Shown here piece after piece: positions 42,350 to 50,325 of a DNA stretch of 64,000 nucleotides. Position 1 is the stretch's first letter. Every line of letters starts with the position of its first letter. The DNA comes from an uncultured Kordiimonas sp. (GTDB lineage: Bacteria > Pseudomonadota > Alphaproteobacteria > Sphingomonadales > Kordiimonadaceae). The position numbers and the translations under genes were made by a program. The notes under the pieces were generated by a model, which searched no databases, had not been told where the DNA came from, and saw only the letters and a program-made list of their open reading frames with translations. The DNA lies in contig CANMRM010000001.1 of NCBI GenBank assembly GCA_947500295.1, positions 1,364,001 through 1,428,000 of the forward strand. Reading direction: 5' to 3'.

Positions 42350-43069
42350 TCAGAAGGCCTTGGTGACGCCAACAAAGGCCATGGTGCCGATGCTGACCCA
42401 ATAGATGTAGGCAGCGATCCGTGCCTGCTGCAGCGTGTTATAGATATGGTCTTCCAGTGTATCGTCCGGGCCATCTGATTCCAGTTTCCGGAAGGCGCCA
42501 ACCCAGTCGGTCATTACATACCGCAGGTACAGGCCAATGATCAGGATGAAGCCAAAGAAGGCCATTTTGAAGGCAAACCAGTATTGACCGGCTTCGTCGC
42601 CTGTCACCAGAACCTTGCCGGTAAACATGGTGTAAAGGCCCGCGAACATCAGTGCCGGGATGACAACCCAGCGGATCTTGTTGTCGATTTCGGTCAGGCG
42701 CACATATTTTTCCGTGCCAGCGTTTTTGAACGCACCCCAGATGAGGAACCACCACCAGGCGGCTGTTGCGACCCACACAACCGTGACCCACATGCCCGAT
42801 ACGGGCGACAGCCCGTAGTTGTCAGCCATATGAAAACCAACCGGCAGCAGCCAGATGATGGCGGAGCGCGGCAGGATATCGATCATCACCGCTGTTTTCA
42901 TGTGACGCCGGCGCTCTTCCAGCGTGAGTGTGCGATCTGCGACAAATGTCGATGCGTTGAAAACGCCCCACTCGCCGCCCAGCCAGTAAGCCGCCAGAAT
43001 GATATGGATCCAGCGCAGCACGTCATGCAGCGGGATTTCCATGCCTAGAAAGTTCAGATATGTGTCCAT
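42350..43069 (-). CDS. Six-helix membrane protein, CopD/urate-hydroxylase-N-like
   Basis: This 239-residue protein has six hydrophobic segments, beginning with VLRWIHIILAAYWLGGEWG, whose R-W-x-H pattern in helix 1 recalls the membrane part of PuuD urate hydroxylases (DUF989) and CopD-like proteins. Helix-borne His in this family can bind haem or copper. HMKTAVMIDILPR and GFHMADNYG hold further His. No cytochrome c domain follows, unlike full PuuD. The ATG at 43069 is eight bases after AGGGGA. Function is unknown; a link to the DUF1838 protein next door is contextual only. Confidence 0.7.
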   Translation of the reverse strand: MDTYLNFLGMEIPLHDVLRWIHIILAAYWLGGEWGVFNASTFVADRTLTLEERRRHMKTAVMIDILPRSAIIWLLPVGFHMADNYGLSPVSGMWVTVVWVATAAWWWFLIWGAFKNAGTEKYVRLTEIDNKIRWVVIPALMFAGLYTMFTGKVLVTGDEAGQYWFAFKMAFFGFILIIGLYLRYVMTDWVGAFRKLESDGPDDTLEDHIYNTLQQARIAAYIYWVSIGTMAFVGVTKAF

Positions 43070-43133
43070 CACATGTCCCCTGTAGGTAACCCTTTAGTTA
43101 GCCCCAATCTCTGGCTGAGAGCGGTTTTTTGCA

Positions 43134-43147
43134 TTGATGCACGTCAA
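43134..43147. promoter_or_regulatory. Fnr-like box, one mismatch
   Basis: TTGAT-GCAC-GTCAA differs from the canonical TTGAT-N4-ATCAA at one position. It lies between the divergent membrane-protein and MFS genes, 16 bp from operator site 8. Confidence 0.5.
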
Positions 43148-43162
43148 TGGGCTGGTAAAAGT

Positions 43163-43180
43163 TGTGATATCGATATAACA
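43163..43180. promoter_or_regulatory. Candidate shared operator, site 8 (best match)
   Basis: TGTGATATCGATATAACA differs at one base from the perfect palindrome TGTTATATCGATATAACA, and the flanking TT and AA extend the dyad to 20 bp or more. It is 50 bp ahead of the MFS gene and 93 bp ahead of the divergent membrane gene. Confidence 0.7.
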
Positions 43181-43230
43181 ATTAAAGAATCGTAGCGTAA
43201 AGCTGTTGGCCATAGCGGGGAGATGGGCAC

Positions 43231-44595
43231 ATGAGCGACACCAGCAATTCGGACTCAAATACGCCTGAAAACACCGGGCAATCCGGGGCATATCCCAATT
43301 CAGGCTATGCCTGGTATGTGGTTGTTCTGCTGACGATTGCCTACATCTTCTCCTACATTGACAGGATTGTGCTGGGTCTCGTGCTTGAGCCAATGAAGGC
43401 CGACCTGGGCCTCTCGGACACCAACATGGGTCTGCTTGGCGGCGCTGCGTTTGCTATTTTTTACGCTACCATGGGTATTCCGCTCGGTTGGCTTGTGGAC
43501 CGAAAGCCGCGCAAGCTTATTGTCGCCATGGGCGCCATTTTATGGTCGGCCGCCACAATGGCAACAGGTGTTGCCCGTGGTTTTTATCAGCTGTTTGCTG
43601 CCCGTATGGCGGTTGGCTTTGGCGAGGCGGCGCTCAGCCCGAGTGCCATGTCGCTGATTTCTGACCTGTTTGCGCCGGAGCGACGGGCCAAGGCTATTGC
43701 TTTCTATTCGATGGCGCTTGGTGTTGGATCAGCGATCGCATATCTGGTGGTGGGCGCAATCCTCACCTATGCTGAAAATGCTGACCTGTCCTACCTGTCA
43801 TTTCTCGGGGTCGACAAGCCCTGGCAAGTTGTGTTTCTGGCTGTGGGTTTCCCCGGCATCCTGCTTGGGCTGATCTTTCTGACTGTTCGTGAGCCGGAGC
43901 GCAAGCAAACCAAACTCTCGGCAACGGACGGCCAGGGCGCGGCGACGTTCCGCCAGACACTTGGTTACATCTGGGGTCACAAACTGCCTCTTATCGGGCT
44001 CACGGTGATGGTGTCTGGCATGACGGCTATCGCCTATACCAGCATGTGGTTGCCACCTTTGTTTGAACGCACCTGGGGGTGGAGTGCAGCGACATTCAGC
44101 AACTATAACGGTTCCGTTCTGCTGTTTCTTGCGCCGGCGTCGATTTTGTTCTGGGGATGGCTGATTGACCACTTTAACCAGAAGGGGCGGCATGACATGC
44201 CATTTGTGGTCACCCGGGCAGGCCTCGCCGTGCTGGTGGTCTCCAGTGTCATCTTTCCGCTGATGCCGGACGTTTGGGCAGCGTTTGTGATATCACAGGT
44301 CGCCAACGTCGGTTTCACGATGGTGACAGCTGGCGGAATCACCGCGATGCTGGCCATCCTGCCCAGTGAACTCAGAGGGCAGGCTGTGGCGCTATACTAT
44401 ATGTTTATCAGCATGACAGGGCTGTTGATCGGCCCGTCGGTGGTGCCCTTGTTCACAGACTACGTCTTCAGGGACGAAAGCCTGATCCGCTACTCGATGT
44501 CTTTGGTGCCATTGTTGTATGGCGGCACAATTCTGCTGTTTTCCGGCATTGTCGGGCGAGCCTATCGCGAGGAACTCGCCCGATTTAATGACTAG
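43231..44595 (+). CDS. MFS transporter (Spinster-like / aromatic-acid type)
   Basis: This 454-residue carrier has 12 predicted helices. The N-terminal helix 1 YVVVLLTIAYIFSYIDRIVLG with its Asp, the loop-2 motif GWLVDRKPRKLIV and the SLISDLFAPERRAKAIAFYS segment are typical of the Spinster-like branch common in sphingomonads and related bacteria. A GGGGAGATGGG ribosome site precedes the start. It lies under operator site 8 and beside the VOC array, which suggests import of the compound handled there. Confidence 0.88.
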   Translation: MSDTSNSDSNTPENTGQSGAYPNSGYAWYVVVLLTIAYIFSYIDRIVLGLVLEPMKADLGLSDTNMGLLGGAAFAIFYATMGIPLGWLVDRKPRKLIVAMGAILWSAATMATGVARGFYQLFAARMAVGFGEAALSPSAMSLISDLFAPERRAKAIAFYSMALGVGSAIAYLVVGAILTYAENADLSYLSFLGVDKPWQVVFLAVGFPGILLGLIFLTVREPERKQTKLSATDGQGAATFRQTLGYIWGHKLPLIGLTVMVSGMTAIAYTSMWLPPLFERTWGWSAATFSNYNGSVLLFLAPASILFWGWLIDHFNQKGRHDMPFVVTRAGLAVLVVSSVIFPLMPDVWAAFVISQVANVGFTMVTAGGITAMLAILPSELRGQAVALYYMFISMTGLLIGPSVVPLFTDYVFRDESLIRYSMSLVPLLYGGTILLFSGIVGRAYREELARFND

Positions 44596-44598
44596 GGG

Positions 44599-45063
44599 CT
44601 ACCCTTCAAGGCGTTGGTTCAACTCAAAAAAATGACCGTCGGGGTCGAACACACCGACGGATCGCACTTTCACAACACCGCCGTCGGCGCCGGGGTATTC
44701 AGATTCTGACAAGGGTGCGCGGATGACGCACTCGAGGGCTTTTGCCTTTTCAAAGGCGACCGCGGCATCTTCAACCGCTGCGACAAAAACCGGATTGCCG
44801 AAATCGAAGTCATACGGGATTTCCGGTGCGTCCGGTTTGGGGTCCAGCCACTCCAGAAGCCCGATCATGCCGATAACCGGATCTTCACCCTTCATGATCA
44901 CAAGGCGTGTCACGTCCCCTTTGTTGCCGCCTGGCAGCAGGTCGCCCGACAAAGTGATTTCGTTGTCATAGTATTTCGACATGCCCATGACGCCTTCATA
45001 GAAGGCAACGGATTTTTCCATATCACGGACCTTCAGGGTCGTGCGTTTGACAATTGCGGTCAT
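44599..45063 (-). CDS. Single-domain-pair VOC family protein
   Basis: This 154-residue protein has the glyoxalase-type fold: VKRTTLKVRDMEKSVAFYEGVMG at the N-terminus and VRSVGVFDPDGHFFELNQRL at the C-terminus. It is a paralogue of the adjacent 45083-45556 protein (same VKRTT.RVRDM.K..AFYEGV.GM pattern). The start at 45063 follows GGGGAAC; an ATG at 45126 is unlikely. A metal-dependent dioxygenase, lyase or binding role is possible. Confidence 0.8.
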   Translation of the reverse strand: MTAIVKRTTLKVRDMEKSVAFYEGVMGMSKYYDNEITLSGDLLPGGNKGDVTRLVIMKGEDPVIGMIGLLEWLDPKPDAPEIPYDFDFGNPVFVAAVEDAAVAFEKAKALECVIRAPLSESEYPGADGGVVKVRSVGVFDPDGHFFELNQRLEG

Positions 45064-45082
45064 AGTGGGTTCCCCAATAAAG

Positions 45083-45556
45083 TTAAAGACGTTGATTGCA
45101 TTCAAAAAAATGGCCGTCCGGGTCAAAAAGACCCACGGAGCGGACTTTTACGGTGCCGCCAGCTGCGGCGGGATATTCGGTTTCTGTCAGGGCGGAGCGG
45201 ATCTCGCAGCCCATGGCTTTGGCTTTTTCATAGAGTGCATTGGCATCCGGGCATTGCACAACAAATACGGGCTGACCAAACTCAAAATCATAGGTAACAG
45301 GCGGTGGTGATTGCGGAGGTTCAAGCCATTTCAGCAAGCCGATCATGCCGATCACCGGGTCTTTACCCTGCATAATCACCAAATGAATTTTATCCCCCGG
45401 TTTTTCGCCCGGCAGGAAATGTCGATCCAGCACCACGTCGTTATTGTAATATTGCTTCATGCCCAGCACGCCTTCGTAAAACGCGATGGCCTTGTCCATG
45501 TCACGCACACGGATCGTGGTGCGTTTCACTAAGGGGTCGTCAAGCGGTGTTTCCAT
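45083..45556 (-). CDS. VOC family protein, paralogue of its downstream neighbour
   Basis: This 157-residue glyoxalase-fold protein (VKRTTIRVRDMDKAIAFYEG, VRSVGLFDPDGHFFECNQRL) forms a two-gene unit with the 44599 gene, 19 bp apart. The C-terminal Glu of the metal site is kept in HFFECNQ. No clear ribosome site precedes the ATG, which lies 31 bp from the large palindromic operator shared with the divergent VOC operon. The two may form a heterodimer. Confidence 0.8.
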   Translation of the reverse strand: METPLDDPLVKRTTIRVRDMDKAIAFYEGVLGMKQYYNNDVVLDRHFLPGEKPGDKIHLVIMQGKDPVIGMIGLLKWLEPPQSPPPVTYDFEFGQPVFVVQCPDANALYEKAKAMGCEIRSALTETEYPAAAGGTVKVRSVGLFDPDGHFFECNQRL

Positions 45557-45586
45557 GGCGGTGAAGCTTTACTCAGGCAATTCAAA

Positions 45587-45612
45587 TGTTATATAAGTAT
45601 ATCTATATAACA
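45587..45612. promoter_or_regulatory. Candidate shared operator, site 9 (extended dyad)
   Basis: The arms TGTTATATA and TATATAACA are perfect reverse complements, nine bases each, separated by eight bases. This looks like two overlapping copies of the shared palindrome. It lies between two divergent VOC operons, 30 bp from one start and 12 bp from the other. Confidence 0.65.
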
Positions 45613-45624
45613 AAAGGGAATGCA

Positions 45625-46092
45625 ATGACACAGTCAATCGATGAGAAACCGCCAGTGCGTTTCCAGCGCGCCAACTATATTGTCAGTGATCTCGACCGTG
45701 CCTTACCGGTTTACACCGACGTGTTGGGGCTGGATCTGGTGTTTGTTAAGGAGTCGGCTGAAGACAGCTACTCTTACGAAGTGTTTCAGATTGACCGTGC
45801 CGCCAAAATGCGGTTTGCCGTCCTTGGTACTCCGTCCCAGCCAAATTGCATGGCTTTGACCGAGCTAAAGGGCATAGAACTGAAAGAAACACCGCTGCCG
45901 AGCCGGTCTGCGATTGTGCTTGAGTGTACAGATTTTGACGGTGTCATGCAGCGGGCAAAGGCTGCGGGACTGACTGTTTTCGAAGAAGGCAACCTCGTCA
46001 CGAAAGATGGGCGCAAGGGCCGCGAGCTTGGTTTTCTTGACCATGACGGTAACCTGATCGTTATCTATCTTATCCTTGAGCATCCTGAATAG
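45625..46092 (+). CDS. VOC family protein (cytoplasmic)
   Basis: This 155-residue glyoxalase-fold protein has FQRANYIVSDLDRALPVYTDVLGL at the N-terminus and GRELGFLDHDGNLIVIYLIL at the end. It is a paralogue of the next gene product, which shares the FQR.N..VS.LDRA..VY.DVLGL pattern but is exported. The start at 45625 follows AAAAGGGAA and lies just after operator site 9; an ATG at 45586 overlaps the operator. It begins a plus-strand operon of four genes ending at 48453. Confidence 0.8.
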   Translation: MTQSIDEKPPVRFQRANYIVSDLDRALPVYTDVLGLDLVFVKESAEDSYSYEVFQIDRAAKMRFAVLGTPSQPNCMALTELKGIELKETPLPSRSAIVLECTDFDGVMQRAKAAGLTVFEEGNLVTKDGRKGRELGFLDHDGNLIVIYLILEHPE

Positions 46093-46093
46093 A

Positions 46094-46645
46094 ATGTGGC
46101 CTGGCCGAGATATTCCTTGCGGCCGGCATTTGATCACCGGCGTGGCCATGCTTGTCGTCAGCTTTTTTACGCCGACAGCTTATGCCGATGACGGGATCCG
46201 CTTCCAGCGCTCCAACCATCTTGTATCCAATCTCGATCGGGCCTTTCGGGTTTACCGGGATGTGCTGGGACTGAAGCTGGAAGCTGTCAGGACCTTGCCG
46301 CGAGGCGGTTATGCTTATGACCTGTTTCAGATCCCTTCTACAGCGGCGCTCCGCTTTGCAGTGTTTTCCAGTCCTTCGCAGGAAAACATACTGGCGCTGA
46401 CCGAGGTCAGAGGAGTTGATGGGCTGGACCATCAGGAGCCCTTTCGGTTTCCACGTATGGCGATAGTGCTCGAAAGTCGGGAATTCGATACTGTTATCAG
46501 GCGAGCCGAGGGCGAGGGTCTTATGCTTTTCGATGAAAACGCTTTTACCACGTCAGACGGTCGATCCGGACGTCAGCGTGGTTTTCATGATCATGACGGA
46601 AACCTTATCGTCGTTTACAAGATTTCGGAAGAAACGGACAAATAG
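46094..46645 (+). CDS. Exported VOC family protein
   Basis: This 183-residue glyoxalase-fold protein has an N-terminal signal peptide (HLITGVAMLVVSFFTPTAYA) before FQRSNHLVSNLDRAFRVYRDVLGL, so it is probably periplasmic. The C-terminal GFHDHDGNLIVVYKI is close to that of the cytoplasmic paralogue upstream. The start is one base after the previous stop; a TTG at 46076 would overlap it. Periplasmic VOC proteins are uncommon, so this points to a reaction or binding step outside the cytoplasm. Confidence 0.75.
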   Translation: MWPGRDIPCGRHLITGVAMLVVSFFTPTAYADDGIRFQRSNHLVSNLDRAFRVYRDVLGLKLEAVRTLPRGGYAYDLFQIPSTAALRFAVFSSPSQENILALTEVRGVDGLDHQEPFRFPRMAIVLESREFDTVIRRAEGEGLMLFDENAFTTSDGRSGRQRGFHDHDGNLIVVYKISEETDK

Positions 46646-47431
46646 ATGGAAATTCGAAGACAATATGTTGATTGTGCATTTGGACAGCTGCATTTGCGCC
46701 GTGCCGGCGGTGGCGGTGTCCCGCTCGTTTGTTTTCACATGAGCCCATACTCCGGTCTGTACTATGAGCCGTTCATGCAGGCCATGGCCACCGATAGACT
46801 GGTCGTGTGCCCGGATACACCGGGATATGGCGGGTCCGACATGCCGCCCGAAACTCCCACCATGGAAGACTATGCCGCTGCCATTGTCGATATGCTGGAC
46901 GCACTTGGCCTTGATAAAGTGGACCTTCTGGGTTTTCACACCGGCTCGTTCATCGCGCTTGCCGTTGCCGACGCTGTTCCCGACCGCGTGCGCAAGCTCG
47001 TGCTGCCGGGCCTGCCCTATGTGGATATCGACGGGCGTGCGAAGCGACAGGAGATGTTTGCAGGCGACAGGCCCTATTTCGAGGAAGAGGGCTATATCGC
47101 CAAGCGTTGGGACGCTGGCTTGAAAGCAAGAGGTGGCCAGTCTGACGATCGCTTCCTGTCTCTGTTTGCGGAAAGCATGCGTAACGGGGCGGGTGGCATG
47201 AACAAGGGATTTTACGCCGTCTTTTCCTACGATCCCGATGTGGCAATCCCGGGGATCAGGCAGCCTGTTTATGTTCCTGTCCCCGATGAAATGCTGGCGG
47301 AAAACAGTCGGCTGGCTGCGGGCATGTTCCAGGACGCCACACTTGAAGAGTGGCCGGACCTTAAGGGGGACCTGTTCGATGTGGCGGCAGTTGACGTTGC
47401 GGGACGTATCAGAAAGTGGCTGGACCAATGA
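46646..47431 (+). CDS. Alpha/beta hydrolase-fold protein with GFHTG elbow
   Basis: This 261-residue protein is a homologue of the 31727-32527 hydrolase. It has LVCFHMSPYSGLYYEPF for the oxyanion-loop region, LVVCPDTPGYGGSDMP and LLGFHTGSFIALA in place of the usual GxSxG elbow, so the nucleophile position is again His. It directly follows the exported VOC stop and overlaps the next gene by four bases (ATGA). It has no signal peptide. The retained fold in two genomic settings argues for a real but unconventional activity. Confidence 0.8.
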   Translation: MEIRRQYVDCAFGQLHLRRAGGGGVPLVCFHMSPYSGLYYEPFMQAMATDRLVVCPDTPGYGGSDMPPETPTMEDYAAAIVDMLDALGLDKVDLLGFHTGSFIALAVADAVPDRVRKLVLPGLPYVDIDGRAKRQEMFAGDRPYFEEEGYIAKRWDAGLKARGGQSDDRFLSLFAESMRNGAGGMNKGFYAVFSYDPDVAIPGIRQPVYVPVPDEMLAENSRLAAGMFQDATLEEWPDLKGDLFDVAAVDVAGRIRKWLDQ

Positions 47432-48453
47432 AAAAGCTAATACCGACCTTCTGGAACACACTTTTACTTTTGGTGCTGGCGTCAACAGGCGCTACCGCCC
47501 AGCAGGTGACCGGCGGCTATCATGAAATCGTGATTGTGACGGCAGACACCAGTCGCTGGACGGGCGAGTTTGCGCCCTTCGCCGGTTGGGAAGTTCGGGA
47601 AAGCGGCGATGTTGATCCGGGCTGGCTGACGCTCTGGGGCGTGGACAGGCAGGCGCGTTACACCGTGATCGGCAACCCCGGCACGGAACGCGGCTTCATC
47701 CGGCTCGTGGAGTTTGACGGCGCGCCAGCAGATTTTATTCGACCCAACGGCCAGTCATGGGATACCGGCGGGCTGTTTGACTTCAATATGCGTGTGACAG
47801 ACATGGAAGCCGCGCGAAGTGCCCTGATGAACAAGGGCTGGGCGGCACCGAGCGACCCGGTTCAGTTTTCCTTTGGGCCTTTTGTTGTACAGGAATGGTT
47901 GCCGCGGGGGCCAGACGGTGTGAGGATCGCTGTCATCGAGAGGGTTGCCCCGCCGCTTGAAGGATGGGCAAATCTGCGAAAATTCTCGCGGGCTTTCAAT
48001 GCCACAATGGTGGTGGCGGACATTGCAGATGCCCGTCGCTTCTGGCGTGAGGGTCTGGGTTTCAAGTCTTATATAGAACACAAGGCGCCTTCCAAGGAGG
48101 CGGGCCCAAATGTGCTTGGTATCCCCCACAATCTCGCAACAGAAATTGTACGGGACGTATCGATTTTGCATCCCGATGCCAAAAATGAAGGCAGTATTGA
48201 ACTGCTGGCCTACGAAGGTGCGACGGGCGCTGATTTTTCCGGCAAAACGGACATGCCCAACCGGGGTATAGCGCGGCTGCGCTTCCCGGTTAGCGGGCTC
48301 GAAGCCCTTTGGCAAAAGGTGTCAGGCCTTGGCTACGCTGTGACGGACATTGCAAAGGAATTGCCAATGTCAGGCATCGGCATTGTGGATGTTTTTGTTG
48401 CCACGGCACCCGGCGGTACGAAGATCGAGCTTTATGAGGTTGTCGGCAACTAA
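47428..48453 (+). CDS. Exported two-domain VOC family protein
   Basis: This 341-residue protein starts inside the previous stop codon and has a signal peptide (TFWNTLLLLVLASTGATAQ). Two VOC repeats follow, about 30-160 and 185-340, with YHEIVIVTADTSRWTGEF opening the first, FNATMVVADIADARRFWREG opening the second and GTKIELYEV at the end. It is the last gene of the plus-strand VOC-hydrolase operon and converges with the deacetylase gene 10 bp away. Like the 46094 product it is probably periplasmic. Confidence 0.78.
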   Translation: MKKLIPTFWNTLLLLVLASTGATAQQVTGGYHEIVIVTADTSRWTGEFAPFAGWEVRESGDVDPGWLTLWGVDRQARYTVIGNPGTERGFIRLVEFDGAPADFIRPNGQSWDTGGLFDFNMRVTDMEAARSALMNKGWAAPSDPVQFSFGPFVVQEWLPRGPDGVRIAVIERVAPPLEGWANLRKFSRAFNATMVVADIADARRFWREGLGFKSYIEHKAPSKEAGPNVLGIPHNLATEIVRDVSILHPDAKNEGSIELLAYEGATGADFSGKTDMPNRGIARLRFPVSGLEALWQKVSGLGYAVTDIAKELPMSGIGIVDVFVATAPGGTKIELYEVVGN

Positions 48454-48463
48454 AAGATGATCG

Positions 48464-49387
48464 CTACTTGCGCTGGCGCCAGACCTCCAGGATTTCGCCG
48501 CCTGTTGCTGACCAGACATCGTTTGTTGCCATGATTTTCTCAAGCACAGCCCTCAGCGCATGTATGCGGAAGGGTTGGCCGATCACATAGGGCGTCAGCG
48601 ACAGGTGCAGGACGCGACCGCCGTAGTTTTTGCCTTCCGAACGCAGGAGATCAAAAGCAGCCAGTATCTGCTCCTGGTAGGTGTCTTCGTTTTGCCCCAG
48701 CGTCACCATCAGTTGCCGGTCATCCAGTTCCATGGTGTGTGGCATCGCCGTGATGGCGCCGCTTTCTGTGCTCATTTCATAGGGCATGTCATCATTGACC
48801 CAGTCACAGACATAGGAAAGGCCGTGCTCCGCCAACAGCTTTAGAGTGTTTTCGCTTTCGCTGCGCGCCGGCGAGAACCATCCGGCAGGTTTGGTGCCGG
48901 TATGTTTTTCAAGCATGACGAGTGCGTCGTCGATCTGCTGTGCTTCCTTCTCTGCGTCCATGCCGCCATAGTGAATATTGTTCATATCCACACCGTGGCC
49001 GATGATTTCCCAGTCCCGGTCCAGCACAGCTTTTAAAAGAGCCGGGTAGCGTTCGGCAATTTTGGCGCTCATCGGCGTGGAGGCTTTGAGGCCAAGTGCA
49101 TCAAGCACCTTCATGATCCTGAACACGCCGACCCGGTTGCCATAGTCACGCGTCGTGTAGGTTCTGTAGTCAGGGTAGGGCGTTACCATATGCCCGGGCG
49201 CCCTGAACGGCCCGTCATTGGGGGTCAGCGGAAAATACTCAAGTGCGACCGTAATCCAGAGCGCGACAGACTTGTCGTCGGGCCACGTGACCGGCCGGCG
49301 GTTAAACAGGTTCGACCAGCCATAAAGCTGGTGGTCCATGCCGTGGCTGCGATGCGGGTATTTCAGATAGTCTTCCGGAAGCGACAT
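48464..49387 (-). CDS. Polysaccharide-deacetylase-fold hydrolase, PuuE-like, copy 2
   Basis: This 307-residue protein lacks a signal peptide and has the NodB-like fold in the form seen in PuuE-type allantoinases: RDYGNRVGVFRIMKVLDALG, WEIIGHGVDMNNIHYGG and PAGWFSPARSESENTLKLLAEHG. It is a tandem paralogue of the 49387-50310 product and overlaps it by one base. Cyclic amides or related ring compounds are more likely substrates than polysaccharide, given the intracellular location and the cysteine hydrolase next to it. Confidence 0.78.
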   Translation of the reverse strand: MSLPEDYLKYPHRSHGMDHQLYGWSNLFNRRPVTWPDDKSVALWITVALEYFPLTPNDGPFRAPGHMVTPYPDYRTYTTRDYGNRVGVFRIMKVLDALGLKASTPMSAKIAERYPALLKAVLDRDWEIIGHGVDMNNIHYGGMDAEKEAQQIDDALVMLEKHTGTKPAGWFSPARSESENTLKLLAEHGLSYVCDWVNDDMPYEMSTESGAITAMPHTMELDDRQLMVTLGQNEDTYQEQILAAFDLLRSEGKNYGGRVLHLSLTPYVIGQPFRIHALRAVLEKIMATNDVWSATGGEILEVWRQRK

Positions 49388-50310
49388 CAGCTTGCCTCCT
49401 TTTGTGCGGCCTCGATGCTGTTGAGCGCTTCGTCATAACAGGTGTTGAGGTAAAACTCGGCGATCTCGGCGGCGGTCGTGACCCACACATCATCCTTGTG
49501 CCCGGTGATATAGTCGAGCACTTCGCGGAACGGCCCCATCCGGTGCGCACGTCCGATCAGGTAGGCATGCAGTGGTATGCACATCACCGTGCCACTTGTA
49601 TCGCCTTCTTCCAGCAGGGTGTCGAACTGGCGTTTCAGCAGGTCGGCATACTGGCGCGCGCTTTGGCCATATACATTGAAGGCATAGTGGTCGTTAACTT
49701 CCAGGCTGTAAGGCATGGAAACGAGCTTTTTGCCACTTTTGGTTTTGAGCGGTTGCGGCTGATCGTCCTGAAACAGATCGCAGCTGTACCAGAAGTCATT
49801 TTCGGCCAGCAGGTCGATGGTATGCTCGGTGTGGGTCAGGGCCGGGGCCAGATAACCGCGGATACGCTGTCCTGTCGCCTTTTCCACCGTCTTGATCGAA
49901 TCTGTCAGGATCGACTGTTCCTGGGCGCGGTCCATGCCGTAGATATAGCGCGTATTGTATATGCCATGGCTGAAAAACTCCCACTTGCGCGCAGCGCAGG
50001 CTTCGATGATTTCAGGGTGATGCTGACACATGGCAACCGACAGGGAAATCGAGCCGCGTACGCCAAATTCATCCATCATCTCCATCAATCGCCAGTGGCC
50101 AACCCGGTTGCCGTGGTCGCGGTAGCTGTAGGGCGTGATATCGGGGTAGGGCCGAGGCCATGACTTGCGCTGAGGGTTGGCAGGCGGATTAAGCTCGTAA
50201 AACTCTATGTTCGGCGCGACCCAAAATGCGACCTTCTTTGCCCCGGGCCAAACAATTTTGGGCCGGTTCTGGTAAGGCCAATAGTCATAAAGTCCGGGAT
50301 CGTATTTCAT
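49387..50310 (-). CDS. Polysaccharide-deacetylase-fold hydrolase, PuuE-like, copy 1
   Basis: This 307-residue protein has YSYRDHGNRVGHWRLMEMMDEFG, WEFFSHGIYNTRYIYGMD and IRGYLAPALTHTEHTIDLLAE, aligning along its length with the copy downstream. The identical length and tandem order show an old duplication. Absence of a leader puts it in the cytoplasm. It lies between an isochorismatase-like gene (15 bp away) and its paralogue in a three-gene operon, so a stepwise amide-ring degradation is a reasonable guess. Confidence 0.78.
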   Translation of the reverse strand: MKYDPGLYDYWPYQNRPKIVWPGAKKVAFWVAPNIEFYELNPPANPQRKSWPRPYPDITPYSYRDHGNRVGHWRLMEMMDEFGVRGSISLSVAMCQHHPEIIEACAARKWEFFSHGIYNTRYIYGMDRAQEQSILTDSIKTVEKATGQRIRGYLAPALTHTEHTIDLLAENDFWYSCDLFQDDQPQPLKTKSGKKLVSMPYSLEVNDHYAFNVYGQSARQYADLLKRQFDTLLEEGDTSGTVMCIPLHAYLIGRAHRMGPFREVLDYITGHKDDVWVTTAAEIAEFYLNTCYDEALNSIEAAQKEAS

Positions 50311-50325
50311 GAGCCTCGTTCCCCC

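Noticed and set aside
46553-47485. Minus-strand reading frame of 310 codons across the hydrolase gene
   Set aside because: The plus strand carries a coupled operon with signal peptide and fold motifs; this frame has none.
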